From Vibrio amylolyticus (lineage in GTDB: Bacteria > Pseudomonadota > Gammaproteobacteria > Enterobacterales > Vibrionaceae): 64,000 bases of DNA. Where the stretch lies: assembly GCF_023145695.1 (NCBI RefSeq), contig NZ_JAJHVV010000010.1:124001-188000 (forward strand), read 5' to 3'. This document shows, piece after piece, positions 42,676 through 52,180 of this stretch. Both the position numbers and the translations under genes were made by a program. The first letter of the stretch is position 1; every line of letters starts with the position of its first letter. The notes beneath the pieces were generated by a model. That model saw only the letters and a list, made by a program, of their open reading frames with translations, was not told where the DNA came from and did no database searches.

Positions 42676-44238
42676 TTGAGTAAACGTCTTCTTAAATCAG
42701 GCATGATTGTCAGCGCAATGACGTTGATTTCACGAGTGTTAGGCTTAGTTCGTGATGTGGTGGTTGCAAATCTAATGGGCGCAGGTGCAAGCGCTGATGT
42801 CTTTTTCTTTGCCAATAAAATCCCCAACTTCTTACGACGATTATTTGCAGAAGGCGCATTTTCGCAAGCCTTCGTCCCTGTTCTAACAGAATATCACGCT
42901 AAAGGCGATATGAATGAGACTCGCCAATTAATTGCGAAAGCGTCAGGAACATTAGGGGTGATTGTTTCAATTGTCACTGTTCTTGGTGTTTTAGGCTCTG
43001 GCGTTATAACCGCACTCTTTGGGGCTGGGTGGTTTTTAGATTGGTTAAACGGTGGTCCTTCAGCAGAGAAATTTGAACTGGCGAGTTTCATGCTCAAGAT
43101 AACGTTCCCCTATTTGTGGTTCATTACTTTTGTGGCGCTATCTGGAGCGATTCTCAATACCCTTGGCAAATTTGCCGTATCCTCATTTACTCCAGTATTT
43201 CTCAACGTAATGATCATCGGTTCTGCTTGGTTTATTTCCCCAATGCTTTCACAGCCTGAAATTGGATTGGCAATAGGGGTATTTCTTGGTGGTCTTGTTC
43301 AGTTCTTATTCCAACTGCCTTTCCTTATTAAAGCGGGTGTTTTAGTCAAGCCTAAGTGGGGGTGGCGCGATCCTGGTGTGGTTAAGATTCGTACCTTGAT
43401 GATTCCTGCTCTTTTTGGTGTTTCGGTTAGCCAGATAAATTTACTGTTCGATACCTTTATCGCCAGTTTTCTTGCTACAGGCTCAATTAGTTGGCTCTAT
43501 TACTCAGACCGTTTATTAGAATTCCCTTTAGGGCTTTTTGGCATTGCGATTGCGACAGTTATTTTACCTGCGCTATCAAGAAAGCATGTGGATGCACACA
43601 GCGAAGGATTTGCTAATACGATGGATTGGGGCGTTCGAATGGTGACACTACTTGGTGTTCCTGCAATGCTTGGGCTTATGGTGTTAGCAAAACCAATGCT
43701 CATGGTTCTATTTATGCGGGGGGAATTTACCCCACATGATGTAAACCAGGCGTCAATGTCACTGCTTGCCTATGCGTCAGGCTTACTTAACTTTATGCTT
43801 ATTAAAGTTCTGGCTCCAGGATACTTCTCTCGTCAGGACACGAAGACGCCGGTGAAATACGGCGTTATAGCGATGGTTACCAATATGTTTTTCAACGCTA
43901 TTTTTGCTTGGTTTTATGGCTATGTGGGTTTAGCGATGGCAACTGCGTTATCTGCATTTGTGAATATGTCTCTGCTCTATCGTGGGCTTCACATTAGTAA
44001 CGTCTATAAAGTTTCAAAGAAAACACTGTTATTTATTGGCAAGCTTGTCATCGCAGGAGCCTCAATGGTTGCAACTCTGCTTTGGCACCTTGAAGATATG
44101 TCAGTTTGGCTCAGCTGGGCATTTATAGAACGTGTTGCAATGCTCGGTCTTTCCATTGCAATTGGAGCGAGTGTGTACATTTTTATCCTGTTAGCATTAG
44201 GGGTTCGTTTAAAAGACCTAAAAGCAGCGACAGAGTGA
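42676..44238 (+). CDS. murJ: Lipid II flippase MurJ
   Basis: A 520-residue MOP-superfamily membrane protein with about fourteen helices that flips lipid II to the periplasmic face. Family marks are MTLISRVLGLVRD, FANKIPNFLRRLFAEGAFSQAF (split here by reading) and an Arg-rich loop. The best start is TTG at 42676: GAGG lies six bases upstream and it yields SKRLLKSGMIVSAM. The GTG at 42631 only extends the frame. ribF follows after 68 bp. Confidence 0.95.
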   Translation: MSKRLLKSGMIVSAMTLISRVLGLVRDVVVANLMGAGASADVFFFANKIPNFLRRLFAEGAFSQAFVPVLTEYHAKGDMNETRQLIAKASGTLGVIVSIVTVLGVLGSGVITALFGAGWFLDWLNGGPSAEKFELASFMLKITFPYLWFITFVALSGAILNTLGKFAVSSFTPVFLNVMIIGSAWFISPMLSQPEIGLAIGVFLGGLVQFLFQLPFLIKAGVLVKPKWGWRDPGVVKIRTLMIPALFGVSVSQINLLFDTFIASFLATGSISWLYYSDRLLEFPLGLFGIAIATVILPALSRKHVDAHSEGFANTMDWGVRMVTLLGVPAMLGLMVLAKPMLMVLFMRGEFTPHDVNQASMSLLAYASGLLNFMLIKVLAPGYFSRQDTKTPVKYGVIAMVTNMFFNAIFAWFYGYVGLAMATALSAFVNMSLLYRGLHISNVYKVSKKTLLFIGKLVIAGASMVATLLWHLEDMSVWLSWAFIERVAMLGLSIAIGASVYIFILLALGVRLKDLKAATE

Positions 44239-44306
44239 ACCTGATTAGTATATAATCCGTCGGTTTCACGCATAGTAATTGATAAATAGGTATTTAGTTA
44301 ATCCCA

Positions 44307-45242
44307 ATGGAATTGATTCGTGGTATTCACAACATTAAGGCGCAGCATAAAGGTTGTGTCTTAACGATAGGTAATTTTGATGGTGTGCATTTAGGGCATC
44401 AACAAGTTTTAGAACAAGTTAGCCAAAAAGCGGCGGCTCTAGAGCTACCTTCAGTAGTGATGACATTTGAACCTCAGCCCATGGAGCTATTTAGCAAGGG
44501 CAGAGCACCAGCTCGCTTAACTCGTCTAAGAGATAAGTTTGTTCAGCTAAGTAAGTTAAACCTCGACCGATTACTTTGCGTAAATTTTAATGACTACTTT
44601 GCTTCACTCTCAGCCGAAGCCTTTATTCGTGATTTACTCGTAACAAAGCTTGGTATTAAGTATCTTGTTGTTGGTGATGACTTCTGTTTTGGTAAAGGGC
44701 GCACTGGCGACTTTACGATGTTACAAGAAGCAGGGAAACGTTTTGGCTTTGAAGTGGTTAGTACACAAAGCTTTTGTGTCCAGCAACAACGGGTAAGCAG
44801 TACTGCAATTCGCAATGCATTAGCTGACGATTCCTTAGTGACGGCCAGTGATATGTTGGGGCGTGATTATAGTATTAGTGGTCGTGTATCGCATGGAAGA
44901 AAGCTCGGGAGAACCATAGGGTTTCCTACGGCAAATATCCCACTAAAGCGGTGCGTATCACCAGTTTCCGGTGTTTATGTTGTAGAGGCATTAGGGCTCG
45001 GAAATAAGAAAGTTGGTGGTGTGGCGAATATCGGCCAAAGGCCAACGGTCAACGGTATTCGTCAACAATTAGAAGTGCACTTATTTGACTTTGATGGCAA
45101 TTTATATGGCCAACAGTTAGAAGTGTTACTGTTACATAAGCTTAGAAATGAGCACAAGTTTGAGTCGTTTGAAGAGCTCAAACAACAAATAGAATTGGAT
45201 GCTGAAGCCGCAAGGGTGTGGTTGCTTCAGCTTAAGCGTTAA
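44307..45242 (+). CDS. ribF: Bifunctional riboflavin kinase/FAD synthetase
   Basis: A 311-residue enzyme that makes FMN and then FAD. The N-terminal nucleotidyltransferase domain contains TIGNFDGVHLGHQQVL and the STAIR-type element SSTAIR. The C-terminal flavokinase domain contains GRTIGFPTANI and GVYVVEA. ribF followed by ileS, lspA, fkpB and ispH is the conserved gammaproteobacterial operon order. Confidence 0.97.
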   Translation: MELIRGIHNIKAQHKGCVLTIGNFDGVHLGHQQVLEQVSQKAAALELPSVVMTFEPQPMELFSKGRAPARLTRLRDKFVQLSKLNLDRLLCVNFNDYFASLSAEAFIRDLLVTKLGIKYLVVGDDFCFGKGRTGDFTMLQEAGKRFGFEVVSTQSFCVQQQRVSSTAIRNALADDSLVTASDMLGRDYSISGRVSHGRKLGRTIGFPTANIPLKRCVSPVSGVYVVEALGLGNKKVGGVANIGQRPTVNGIRQQLEVHLFDFDGNLYGQQLEVLLLHKLRNEHKFESFEELKQQIELDAEAARVWLLQLKR

Positions 45243-45305
45243 TCGGTTTATTCCACCGACTAACATAATGTCTAACTTCGCCCAATAGAACGGAATTAAG
45301 AATCG

Positions 45306-48146
45306 ATGAGTGATTACAAAAATACCCTGAACTTACCAGAAACAGGGTTTCCAATGCGCGGTAACCTAGCAAACCGCGAACCTGAAATGCTAAAGCGTTG
45401 GTATAAAGAAGATCTTTACGGTGAAATTCGTAAAGCTAAAAAAGGCAAGAAATCGTTCATTTTGCACGATGGACCTCCTTACGCTAACGGCGATATTCAT
45501 ATTGGTCACGCGCTAAACAAGATTCTTAAAGACATTATTGTTAAATCAAAAACATTGTCTGGCTTTGACGCACCGTACGTTCCTGGTTGGGACTGTCACG
45601 GTCTACCAATCGAATTAATGGTAGAGAAGAAGAAAGGCAAACCGGGTCAAAAAATTTCTGCATCTGACTTCCGTGAAGAGTGTCGTAAGTACGCCGCTAA
45701 GCAAGTTGAAGGCCAAAAAGAGAGCTTTAAGCGTCTTGGCATCATGGGCGAGTGGGACAAACCATACCGCACGATGGATTTTGGTACTGAAGCGAACATC
45801 ATTCGTGCTCTAGGTAAAATTGCCGATAACGGTCACCTGTTAAAAGGTTTTAAACCTGTTCATTGGTGTACAGATTGTGGTTCTGCATTAGCGGAAGCAG
45901 AAGTTGAGTACAAAGATAAAGTTTCACCGTCTATTGATGTGAAATTTGCCGCAGCAGATGAAGAAGCGCTTGTAAGTAAGTTTAAATTAGCGAATGAGCA
46001 TGTTGGTCAAGGTGATATCTCAGTTGTTATCTGGACAACAACGCCATGGACATTGCCAGCAAACCGCGCGGTATGTTTACGTGATGACTTAGAATACGTT
46101 CTTATTCAAGTTGAAGCGAAAGGCGAGCAACAAGAACAGCGTATCATTGTTGCTTCTGAGCTAGCGAAAGACGTAATGGATCGCGCTGGTATCGAGCACT
46201 TCCACAATCTTGGTTTCGCTTCTGGCGCAGACCTTGAAATGATGCAGTTTAACCACCCGTTCTACGATTTTACGGTTCCAGCAATTCTAGGTGAACACGT
46301 AACAACAGACGCGGGTACCGGTGTAGTACATACAGCACCAGGTCACGGCCAAGAAGATTTCGTGGTTGGTAAGCAGTACGATCTAGAAGTGGCGAACCCA
46401 GTTGGTTCTAATGGTGTTTACTTACCAGATACTGAACTCTTTGCAGGTCAGCACGTATTTAAAGCGAACGATTCTGTATTAGAAGTACTGAAAGAGAAAG
46501 GCGCACTTTTACATCATCACGCATACGAGCACAGTTACCCACATTGTTGGAGACACAAAACACCAATTATCTTCCGCGCAACGCCACAATGGTTCATCTC
46601 TATGGATCAAGCTGGCTTACGTGCAAAAGCACTAGAGTCGATAAAAGGCGTAGAGTGGATGCCTGAATGGGGTCAAAGCCGCATTGAAGGTATGATTGAA
46701 GGTCGCCCGGAGTGGTGTATTTCTCGTCAACGTACTTGGGGTGTTCCAATCGCTCTATTTGTTCATAAAGAAACATCGGATCTTCACCCTGACAGCCCAG
46801 CTCTTATTGAAAAAGTAGCAAAGCTTGTTGAAGAAAAAGGGATTCAAGCGTGGTGGGATGTTGATGCCGCTGACCTTATGGGTGCCGAAGATGCTGAAAA
46901 ATACGAGAAAGTACTGGATACGCTAGACGTATGGTTCGATTCTGGTGTGACTCACTACTCTGTGGTTGATGCTCGTGAAGAGTACAACGGTAATAGTGCT
47001 GACCTTTACCTAGAAGGTTCCGATCAACACCGTGGTTGGTTCCAATCTTCTCTTATCTCATCTATCGCGATGAAAGACGAAGCACCATACAAGCAAGTGT
47101 TAACGCACGGCTTTGTGGTTGATGGTAACGGCCGTAAGATGTCGAAATCTATCGGTAACGTGGTTGCACCAAAAGATGTTACGAACAAGCTAGGCGCAGA
47201 CATTCTACGTTTATGGGTAGCTTCTACTGACTACACTGGTGAAGTTGCAGTTTCAGATGAAATACTAAAACGTTCTGCAGATGCTTACCGTCGTATCCGT
47301 AATACAGCTCGCTTCTTCCTTGCTAACTTAAATGGTTTCAATCCAGAAACAGATTTAGTACCTGTCGAAGAGATGGTTGCATTGGATCGCTGGGCTGTAG
47401 GTCGTGCATTCGCTGCTCAAGAAGAGATTGTTAAATCTTACGACGAGTACAACACTCACGCTGTAACTCAACGTCTGATGCAGTTCTGTTCTATCGAAAT
47501 GGGTTCTTTCTACTTAGACGTAATTAAAGATCGTCAGTACACAGCGAAACAGGGCGGTCATGCTCAACGTAGCTGTCAATCTGCGCTTTACTACATTGTA
47601 GAAGCTTTGGTTCGTTGGATGGCACCTATCATGTCGTTTACTGCCGATGAGATCTGGAGTGAAATGCCAGGCGCTCGTGACAAGTTTGTCTTCACCGGTG
47701 AGTGGTACCAAGGTCTAACGGCACTGGCTCAGGATGAAGAGCTGAACAACGAGTTCTGGACTGAAATCCAAGCGGTTCGTGGTGCAGTAAACAAGCTTCT
47801 TGAAGAAGCACGTAAAGAGAAAACGATTGGTGGCTCACTACAAGCTGAAGTTACTCTGTACGCAGATGATGCTCTAGTGGCGAAAATCAACAAACTTGAA
47901 GATGAACTGCGTTTCGTTCTACTAACTTCTAAGGTTGAAGTTAAAGCTCTGAGTGAGAAATCAGAGTCAGCACAGACAACGGAAGTGGAAGGTCTATTTG
48001 TTGAAGTAGCCGCAACTGAAGCTGAGAAGTGTGACCGTTGCTGGCACCACACTCCAGACGTAGGCACTATCGAAGGTCATGAGAAAGTGTGTGGCCGCTG
48101 TGTGTCAAACGTTGAAGGTGACGGTGAAGTTCGTAAATTTGCCTAA
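45306..48146 (+). CDS. ileS: Isoleucyl-tRNA synthetase
   Basis: A 946-residue class I synthetase. PPYANGDIHIGHALNK holds the HIGH motif and GRKMSKSIGNV the KMSKS loop. The CP1 editing domain lies between (TTTPWTLPANRAV, GTGVVHTAPGHG). A C-terminal zinc site is visible as CDRCWHH and CGRC. Codon use is biased as in highly expressed genes. A terminator-like hairpin separates it from lspA. Confidence 0.98.
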   Translation: MSDYKNTLNLPETGFPMRGNLANREPEMLKRWYKEDLYGEIRKAKKGKKSFILHDGPPYANGDIHIGHALNKILKDIIVKSKTLSGFDAPYVPGWDCHGLPIELMVEKKKGKPGQKISASDFREECRKYAAKQVEGQKESFKRLGIMGEWDKPYRTMDFGTEANIIRALGKIADNGHLLKGFKPVHWCTDCGSALAEAEVEYKDKVSPSIDVKFAAADEEALVSKFKLANEHVGQGDISVVIWTTTPWTLPANRAVCLRDDLEYVLIQVEAKGEQQEQRIIVASELAKDVMDRAGIEHFHNLGFASGADLEMMQFNHPFYDFTVPAILGEHVTTDAGTGVVHTAPGHGQEDFVVGKQYDLEVANPVGSNGVYLPDTELFAGQHVFKANDSVLEVLKEKGALLHHHAYEHSYPHCWRHKTPIIFRATPQWFISMDQAGLRAKALESIKGVEWMPEWGQSRIEGMIEGRPEWCISRQRTWGVPIALFVHKETSDLHPDSPALIEKVAKLVEEKGIQAWWDVDAADLMGAEDAEKYEKVLDTLDVWFDSGVTHYSVVDAREEYNGNSADLYLEGSDQHRGWFQSSLISSIAMKDEAPYKQVLTHGFVVDGNGRKMSKSIGNVVAPKDVTNKLGADILRLWVASTDYTGEVAVSDEILKRSADAYRRIRNTARFFLANLNGFNPETDLVPVEEMVALDRWAVGRAFAAQEEIVKSYDEYNTHAVTQRLMQFCSIEMGSFYLDVIKDRQYTAKQGGHAQRSCQSALYYIVEALVRWMAPIMSFTADEIWSEMPGARDKFVFTGEWYQGLTALAQDEELNNEFWTEIQAVRGAVNKLLEEARKEKTIGGSLQAEVTLYADDALVAKINKLEDELRFVLLTSKVEVKALSEKSESAQTTEVEGLFVEVAATEAEKCDRCWHHTPDVGTIEGHEKVCGRCVSNVEGDGEVRKFA

Positions 48147-48191
48147 TCCCAACTCTTTTTGAGTATGAATGAACTTTTTATCAATAATATA

Positions 48192-48219
48192 GCCCCAGTA
48201 TAAGCTGGGGTTATTTTTT
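48192..48219 (+). terminator. Internal terminator/attenuator between ileS and lspA
   Basis: CCCCAG and CTGGGG pair around TATAAG and are followed by TTATTTTTT. It sits 10 bp before the lspA start, so it probably reduces rather than stops operon transcription. Confidence 0.75.
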
Positions 48220-48228
48220 AGGAAGATT

Positions 48229-48735
48229 ATGAACGATCAAGCAATCACACTAAAACAGTCGGGTGTTCGTTGGCTATCGCTTGCGATTGTCATTTTTTTT
48301 GCTGATATAGGCATCAAATTCGTTGTTCTTGAGCACATGGGTTATGGCTGGGCAAACCGAATTGAGGTCTTGCCATTCTTTAATTTATTGCATGTACACA
48401 ATTACGGAGCCGCATTTAGCTTCCTTGCTGATCAGCCAGGTTGGCAGCGTTGGTTTTTTTCTACCATCGCGTTCATTGTGACAGGCATGCTCATTTACTG
48501 GATGAGTAAGTTACCCTCAACCGAGAAGTGGAACAACATTGCCTACGCCATGATAATTGGTGGGGCTGTTGGTAATGTATTTGATCGTATTGTTCATGGT
48601 TTTGTGGTCGACTATCTCGATTTTTACTGGGGTAATTATCATTGGCCTGCATTTAATTTAGCTGACATGGCTATTTGTATTGGTGCTGCGATGATCATCT
48701 TGGATGGCTTTCGAAAGAAAGAAAAAAGCGAGTAG
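48229..48735 (+). CDS. lspA: Lipoprotein signal peptidase (signal peptidase II)
   Basis: A 168-residue inner-membrane aspartyl protease that cleaves the signal peptide of diacylated prolipoproteins. Four hydrophobic helices, NYGAAFSFLAD, and the two catalytic aspartates in VFDRIVHGFVVDYLDF and FNLADMAI are present. AGGAAG precedes the ATG. Lgt, the preceding enzyme, is encoded at 37334. Confidence 0.96.
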   Translation: MNDQAITLKQSGVRWLSLAIVIFFADIGIKFVVLEHMGYGWANRIEVLPFFNLLHVHNYGAAFSFLADQPGWQRWFFSTIAFIVTGMLIYWMSKLPSTEKWNNIAYAMIIGGAVGNVFDRIVHGFVVDYLDFYWGNYHWPAFNLADMAICIGAAMIILDGFRKKEKSE

Positions 48736-48785
48736 AGCTATAGCGAGAAATTTATTGCTTTGGTAATCAAAATTGTAATAACCCT

Positions 48786-48817
48786 AAGCGCTATCTGTTG
48801 TTCAGATGGCGCTTTTT
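48786..48817 (+). terminator. Internal terminator between lspA and fkpB
   Basis: AAGCGC and GCGCTT with ATCTG/CAGAT form a stem around TTGTT and run into five T. Together with the ileS-lspA hairpin it grades expression along the operon. Confidence 0.8.
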
Positions 48818-48859
48818 GTTTACTCTTCTGTTACAACTACAACAAGGAAGAACAGACTC

Positions 48860-49291
48860 GTGTCGACCATACAAAAAGACTCAGCGATAACGCTTCATTT
48901 TACGATTAAACTGAATGATGGCTCGGTTGCTGATAGCACCCATAACATGGGTAAACCCGCCAAACTCATTATTGGTGATGGAAGCTTAAGTGATAATTTT
49001 GAGCAATGCTTAATTGGTTTAACGTCAGGTGAAAACAAGTCGATTGAACTAAAAGCTCAAGATGCCTTCGGGATGCCTAACCCAGATAATGTTCACTACA
49101 TGGATAGAGCCAAGTTTGTGGGCGATGCTGAGGTTGAAGTCGGAACGGTCATGGCGTTTTCTGGTCCAGATGGTGCGGAAATCCCGGGTATCATTACTGA
49201 TATTGCTGGAGACTCTGTGACGGTAGATTTTAACCACCCACTCGCAGGGCAAGATGTGACCTTTGATGTTGAAATTTTGTCTGTTGAGTAA
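48860..49291 (+). CDS. fkpB: FKBP-type peptidyl-prolyl isomerase FkpB (SlpA)
   Basis: A 143-residue cytoplasmic SlyD-like isomerase/chaperone. LHFTIKLNDGSVADST begins the FKBP fold and an inserted IF domain follows (DAFGMPNPDNVHYMDRAKF). The open frame extends up to 48806, but this part overlaps the terminator after lspA. The GTG at 48860, with AAGGAAG about 10 bases upstream, gives the normal length. It lies 37 bp before ispH. Confidence 0.93.
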   Translation: MSTIQKDSAITLHFTIKLNDGSVADSTHNMGKPAKLIIGDGSLSDNFEQCLIGLTSGENKSIELKAQDAFGMPNPDNVHYMDRAKFVGDAEVEVGTVMAFSGPDGAEIPGIITDIAGDSVTVDFNHPLAGQDVTFDVEILSVE

Positions 49292-49328
49292 CTTGTCGTA
49301 GAATACTGACCCATTAAGAAGAAGTCCC

Positions 49329-50291
49329 ATGAGTAATGACATGAAAATCCTATTAGCTAACCCTCGCGGTTTTTGTGCTGGCGTTGACCGCGCAATCAGT
49401 ATCGTCGAGCGTGCGCTTGAAATGTACCAACCGCCAATTTATGTTCGCCATGAAGTGGTCCATAATCGCTTTGTCGTTGAGGGTCTAAAGCAGCGTGGTG
49501 CCGTCTTTGTCGAAGAGCTAAATGAAGTACCAGATGGTCAAATTGTCATTTTCTCAGCACACGGTGTGTCTCAAGCGGTTCGTAAAGAAGCGAAACAGCG
49601 TGAGTTGACCGTCTTTGATGCGACTTGCCCTTTGGTAACGAAAGTACATATGGAGGTGGCGAGAGCCAGCCGTAAACATATGGAAGTGGTACTCATTGGT
49701 CATGCAGGGCATCCTGAAGTAGAGGGGACAATGGGACAGTATGCTAGTGATAAAGGCGGTATGTATTTGGTTGAAGTTCCAGAGGATGTTGAGCGACTAA
49801 AACAAAAAGTCAGCGATCCTTCTCATCTTCACTATGTTAGTCAAACGACCTTATCAGTTGACGAAACAGCGGATGTGATTGATGAGCTGCGCCGAGTATT
49901 CCCTGATATTCAAGGCCCGAGAAAAGATGATATCTGTTACGCGACTCAAAACCGCCAAGATGCAGTTCGTGAATTGGCGAACGATGTTGATGTTATGGTG
50001 GTCGTGGGATCGAAAAACTCGTCTAACTCAACACGCTTAAAAGAGCTGGCTGAAAAGCTTGGAACACCTGGTTATTTAACGGATTGCCCTGAAGACATTA
50101 AAGCGGAATGGTTTATAGATAAAGTTAAGGTTGGCGTAACAGCAGGCGCTTCTGCACCAGAAGAGCTTGTTGACCAGATCCTGGGGCGTATTGAAAAGTT
50201 AGGCGCAACGTCGATAGAGAACGTGCTAGGCCGTGAAGAGAATATGTTTTTTGAAGTGCCTAAAGAGTTACAGATAAAACAGATAGACTAA
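49329..50291 (+). CDS. ispH: 4-hydroxy-3-methylbut-2-enyl diphosphate reductase
   Basis: A 320-residue iron-sulfur enzyme, the last step of the MEP isoprenoid pathway, producing IPP and DMAPP. The three cluster cysteines lie in NPRGFCAGVDRA, DATCPLVTK and DDICYATQNR. GHAGHPEVEGT and TAGASAPEELV are conserved substrate-site segments. Last gene of the ribF-ispH operon, followed by a strong terminator. Confidence 0.97.
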   Translation: MSNDMKILLANPRGFCAGVDRAISIVERALEMYQPPIYVRHEVVHNRFVVEGLKQRGAVFVEELNEVPDGQIVIFSAHGVSQAVRKEAKQRELTVFDATCPLVTKVHMEVARASRKHMEVVLIGHAGHPEVEGTMGQYASDKGGMYLVEVPEDVERLKQKVSDPSHLHYVSQTTLSVDETADVIDELRRVFPDIQGPRKDDICYATQNRQDAVRELANDVDVMVVVGSKNSSNSTRLKELAEKLGTPGYLTDCPEDIKAEWFIDKVKVGVTAGASAPEELVDQILGRIEKLGATSIENVLGREENMFFEVPKELQIKQID

Positions 50292-50338
50292 GTTAAACAT
50301 TAGTCTTTCGTCCTCATACGAGTTGGTAAAGTGTAAAC

Positions 50339-50368
50339 AAAGGGAGCGCTAACTTAGCGCTCCCTTTT
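50339..50368. terminator. ispH terminator, shared with cstA
   Basis: AAAGGGAGCGCT and AGCGCTCCCTTT form a 12-bp stem around AACTT; T-rich on both strands. Confidence 0.92.
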
Positions 50369-50395
50369 ATTATGTATTGATTGTCGGTTGAATGA

Positions 50396-51880
50396 TTAAG
50401 CAGGTTTCGTTTCTACTTGAGGCTTCTCTTCATCAGCAAGCTCAGAATCGCCTTTGCCTTTTGAAATCTTAATCACGTAAGTCGTTACACCTAATGTGAA
50501 TAGTAGGCCAGCAATCGTTGATACAGGCATTGATAAACCAAAGCCTAGTGTGCTGTTGTTTAGAATGAATGTAGATACAACCGTTGTCATAAACATCGCA
50601 GGTACTGTTGTTACCCAGTGCAGTTTGTTGTGACGCAGTAGGAATGCAGACGCAGTCCAAAGCATCATTACGGCTGTTGTTTGGTTTGCAAATCCGAAGT
50701 AGCGCCAGATAATACCGAAATCTACTTGAGTTAAGATGCCACCAAGAACGAATAGTGGTAGAGCCATCATTAGGCGATTACGAAGTGTTTTCTGTTCCAT
50801 GTTAAAGTATTCAGCAAGGATTAAACGGCTTGAACGGAACGCAGTGTCACCTGAAGTGATTGGTAGAATAACCACGCCTAGGAACGCTAAAATACCACCA
50901 AATACGCCCAGAAGACCAAATGATGCACTGTAAACAACCGCACCTGGGCCGCCATTAGCAACGGCTTCACCAAGAGACTCAACTGAGCCGAAGAAGGATA
51001 GCGCAAGAGCACACCAGATAAGAGCGATAATGCCTTCACCGATCATTGCTCCGTAGAATACAAAGCGACCGTTCTTTTCATTTTCCATACAACGCGCCAT
51101 CAGTGGAGATTGAGTTGCGTGGAAACCTGAAATCGCACCACAAGCGATAGTGATAAATAGCGCTGGCCAAAGTGGCATATCGTTAGGGTTCATGTTGTTG
51201 AACATATCGCTAACTTCAAAGCCGCCAAGTACGGTGTGCTCACTAGACATCGCGACAGCAGTAATTAGACCGACAGACATGAAGATCAGTAGTGCCCCAA
51301 ACAGTGGGTAGAAACGACCAATGATTTTATCAACTGGAACAATCGTTGCGATGATGTAATAACCAAAAATAATCGCGACCAATGTAGACATACTGACATT
51401 CATGCCTGTCTGGTCATTGATTAGGTTTGTAATCATGCCGGCTGGTGCCGATACGAATACAACACCAACAAGTAGTAACAAGACAATGGCAAAAATGTTC
51501 ATAAAATGTTTGGCGCCTTTGCCTAAGTAACGACCTGTGATTGTAGGTACAGAAGCACCGCCATTACGCACAGAAAGCATACCTGAGAAGTAGTCATGCG
51601 TTGCACCAGCAAAGATACAACCGATAACAATCCAAAGCATCGCGGCAGGACCATAAAGCGCACCCATGATAGGTCCGAAGATTGGGCCTACGCCTGCAAT
51701 GTTTAGAAGTTGAACTAGGTAGACTTTTTTGGTCGACATTGGAACGTAGTCAACACCGTCAGTTTTAGTGTGAGCTGGCGTTTGGCGTTTTTCGTTGATA
51801 CCAAACACTTTTTCAATGAAAGCGCCGTAAATAAAGTAGCCGCCGATAAGGGCCGCAACACAAGTTAGAAACCACAACAT
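50396..51880 (-). CDS. cstA: CstA/BtsT-family peptide or pyruvate transporter
   Basis: A 494-residue polytopic membrane protein of the carbon starvation CstA family. NIAGVGPIFGPIMGALYG and GAISGFHATQSPLMAR are family signatures. E. coli CstA and BtsT are about 700 residues, so this is the shorter branch. BtsT imports pyruvate with H+ and CstA is linked to peptides and pyruvate. A matching BtsR-type direct repeat lies upstream and a BtsSR system is encoded 4 kb away, so pyruvate uptake under BtsSR control is the best inference. The C terminus is acidic and hydrophilic. Confidence 0.88.
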   Translation of the reverse strand: MLWFLTCVAALIGGYFIYGAFIEKVFGINEKRQTPAHTKTDGVDYVPMSTKKVYLVQLLNIAGVGPIFGPIMGALYGPAAMLWIVIGCIFAGATHDYFSGMLSVRNGGASVPTITGRYLGKGAKHFMNIFAIVLLLLVGVVFVSAPAGMITNLINDQTGMNVSMSTLVAIIFGYYIIATIVPVDKIIGRFYPLFGALLIFMSVGLITAVAMSSEHTVLGGFEVSDMFNNMNPNDMPLWPALFITIACGAISGFHATQSPLMARCMENEKNGRFVFYGAMIGEGIIALIWCALALSFFGSVESLGEAVANGGPGAVVYSASFGLLGVFGGILAFLGVVILPITSGDTAFRSSRLILAEYFNMEQKTLRNRLMMALPLFVLGGILTQVDFGIIWRYFGFANQTTAVMMLWTASAFLLRHNKLHWVTTVPAMFMTTVVSTFILNNSTLGFGLSMPVSTIAGLLFTLGVTTYVIKISKGKGDSELADEEKPQVETKPA

Positions 51881-51999
51881 AGGGTCATCCTTTGGATTAA
51901 ATTATCAGTTCAATATGTATATTAACTAGCCCTATTGATAGAAACATCCACTAAAGTGCCCAGTGGTCATATCCTGTCTTTAATGGTGGCTTATCTAAT

Positions 52000-52068
52000 T
52001 AAGTGGTTTTTAGTTAAGCTAAACGGTTGCGGATTATAGTGAGTGGTTAACAACACCGTCTAAGTGGT
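52000..52068 (-). promoter_or_regulatory. BtsR-type direct repeats upstream of cstA
   Basis: Read on the minus strand, ACCACTTA (52068-52061) and ACCACTCA (52047-52040) are spaced by 13 bp. Both fit the 8-mer ACC[GA]CT[CT]A of the E. coli YehT/BtsR site, and the spacing is the same. A third ACCACTTA lies at 52007-52000, with a degenerate ACCGTTTA at 52027-52020 between. The repeats are 120-188 bp before the cstA start. Confidence 0.75.
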
Positions 52069-52180
52069 TGATGAGGGAAATACTCGGTAGCAATATAAAT
52101 TTAAGTGGCAGAATGGCAAATTAACTGGCAAGTTGAGTTACAGTTATAAAAGAGAAATAAAAATAAGCGAAAGGAAAATA

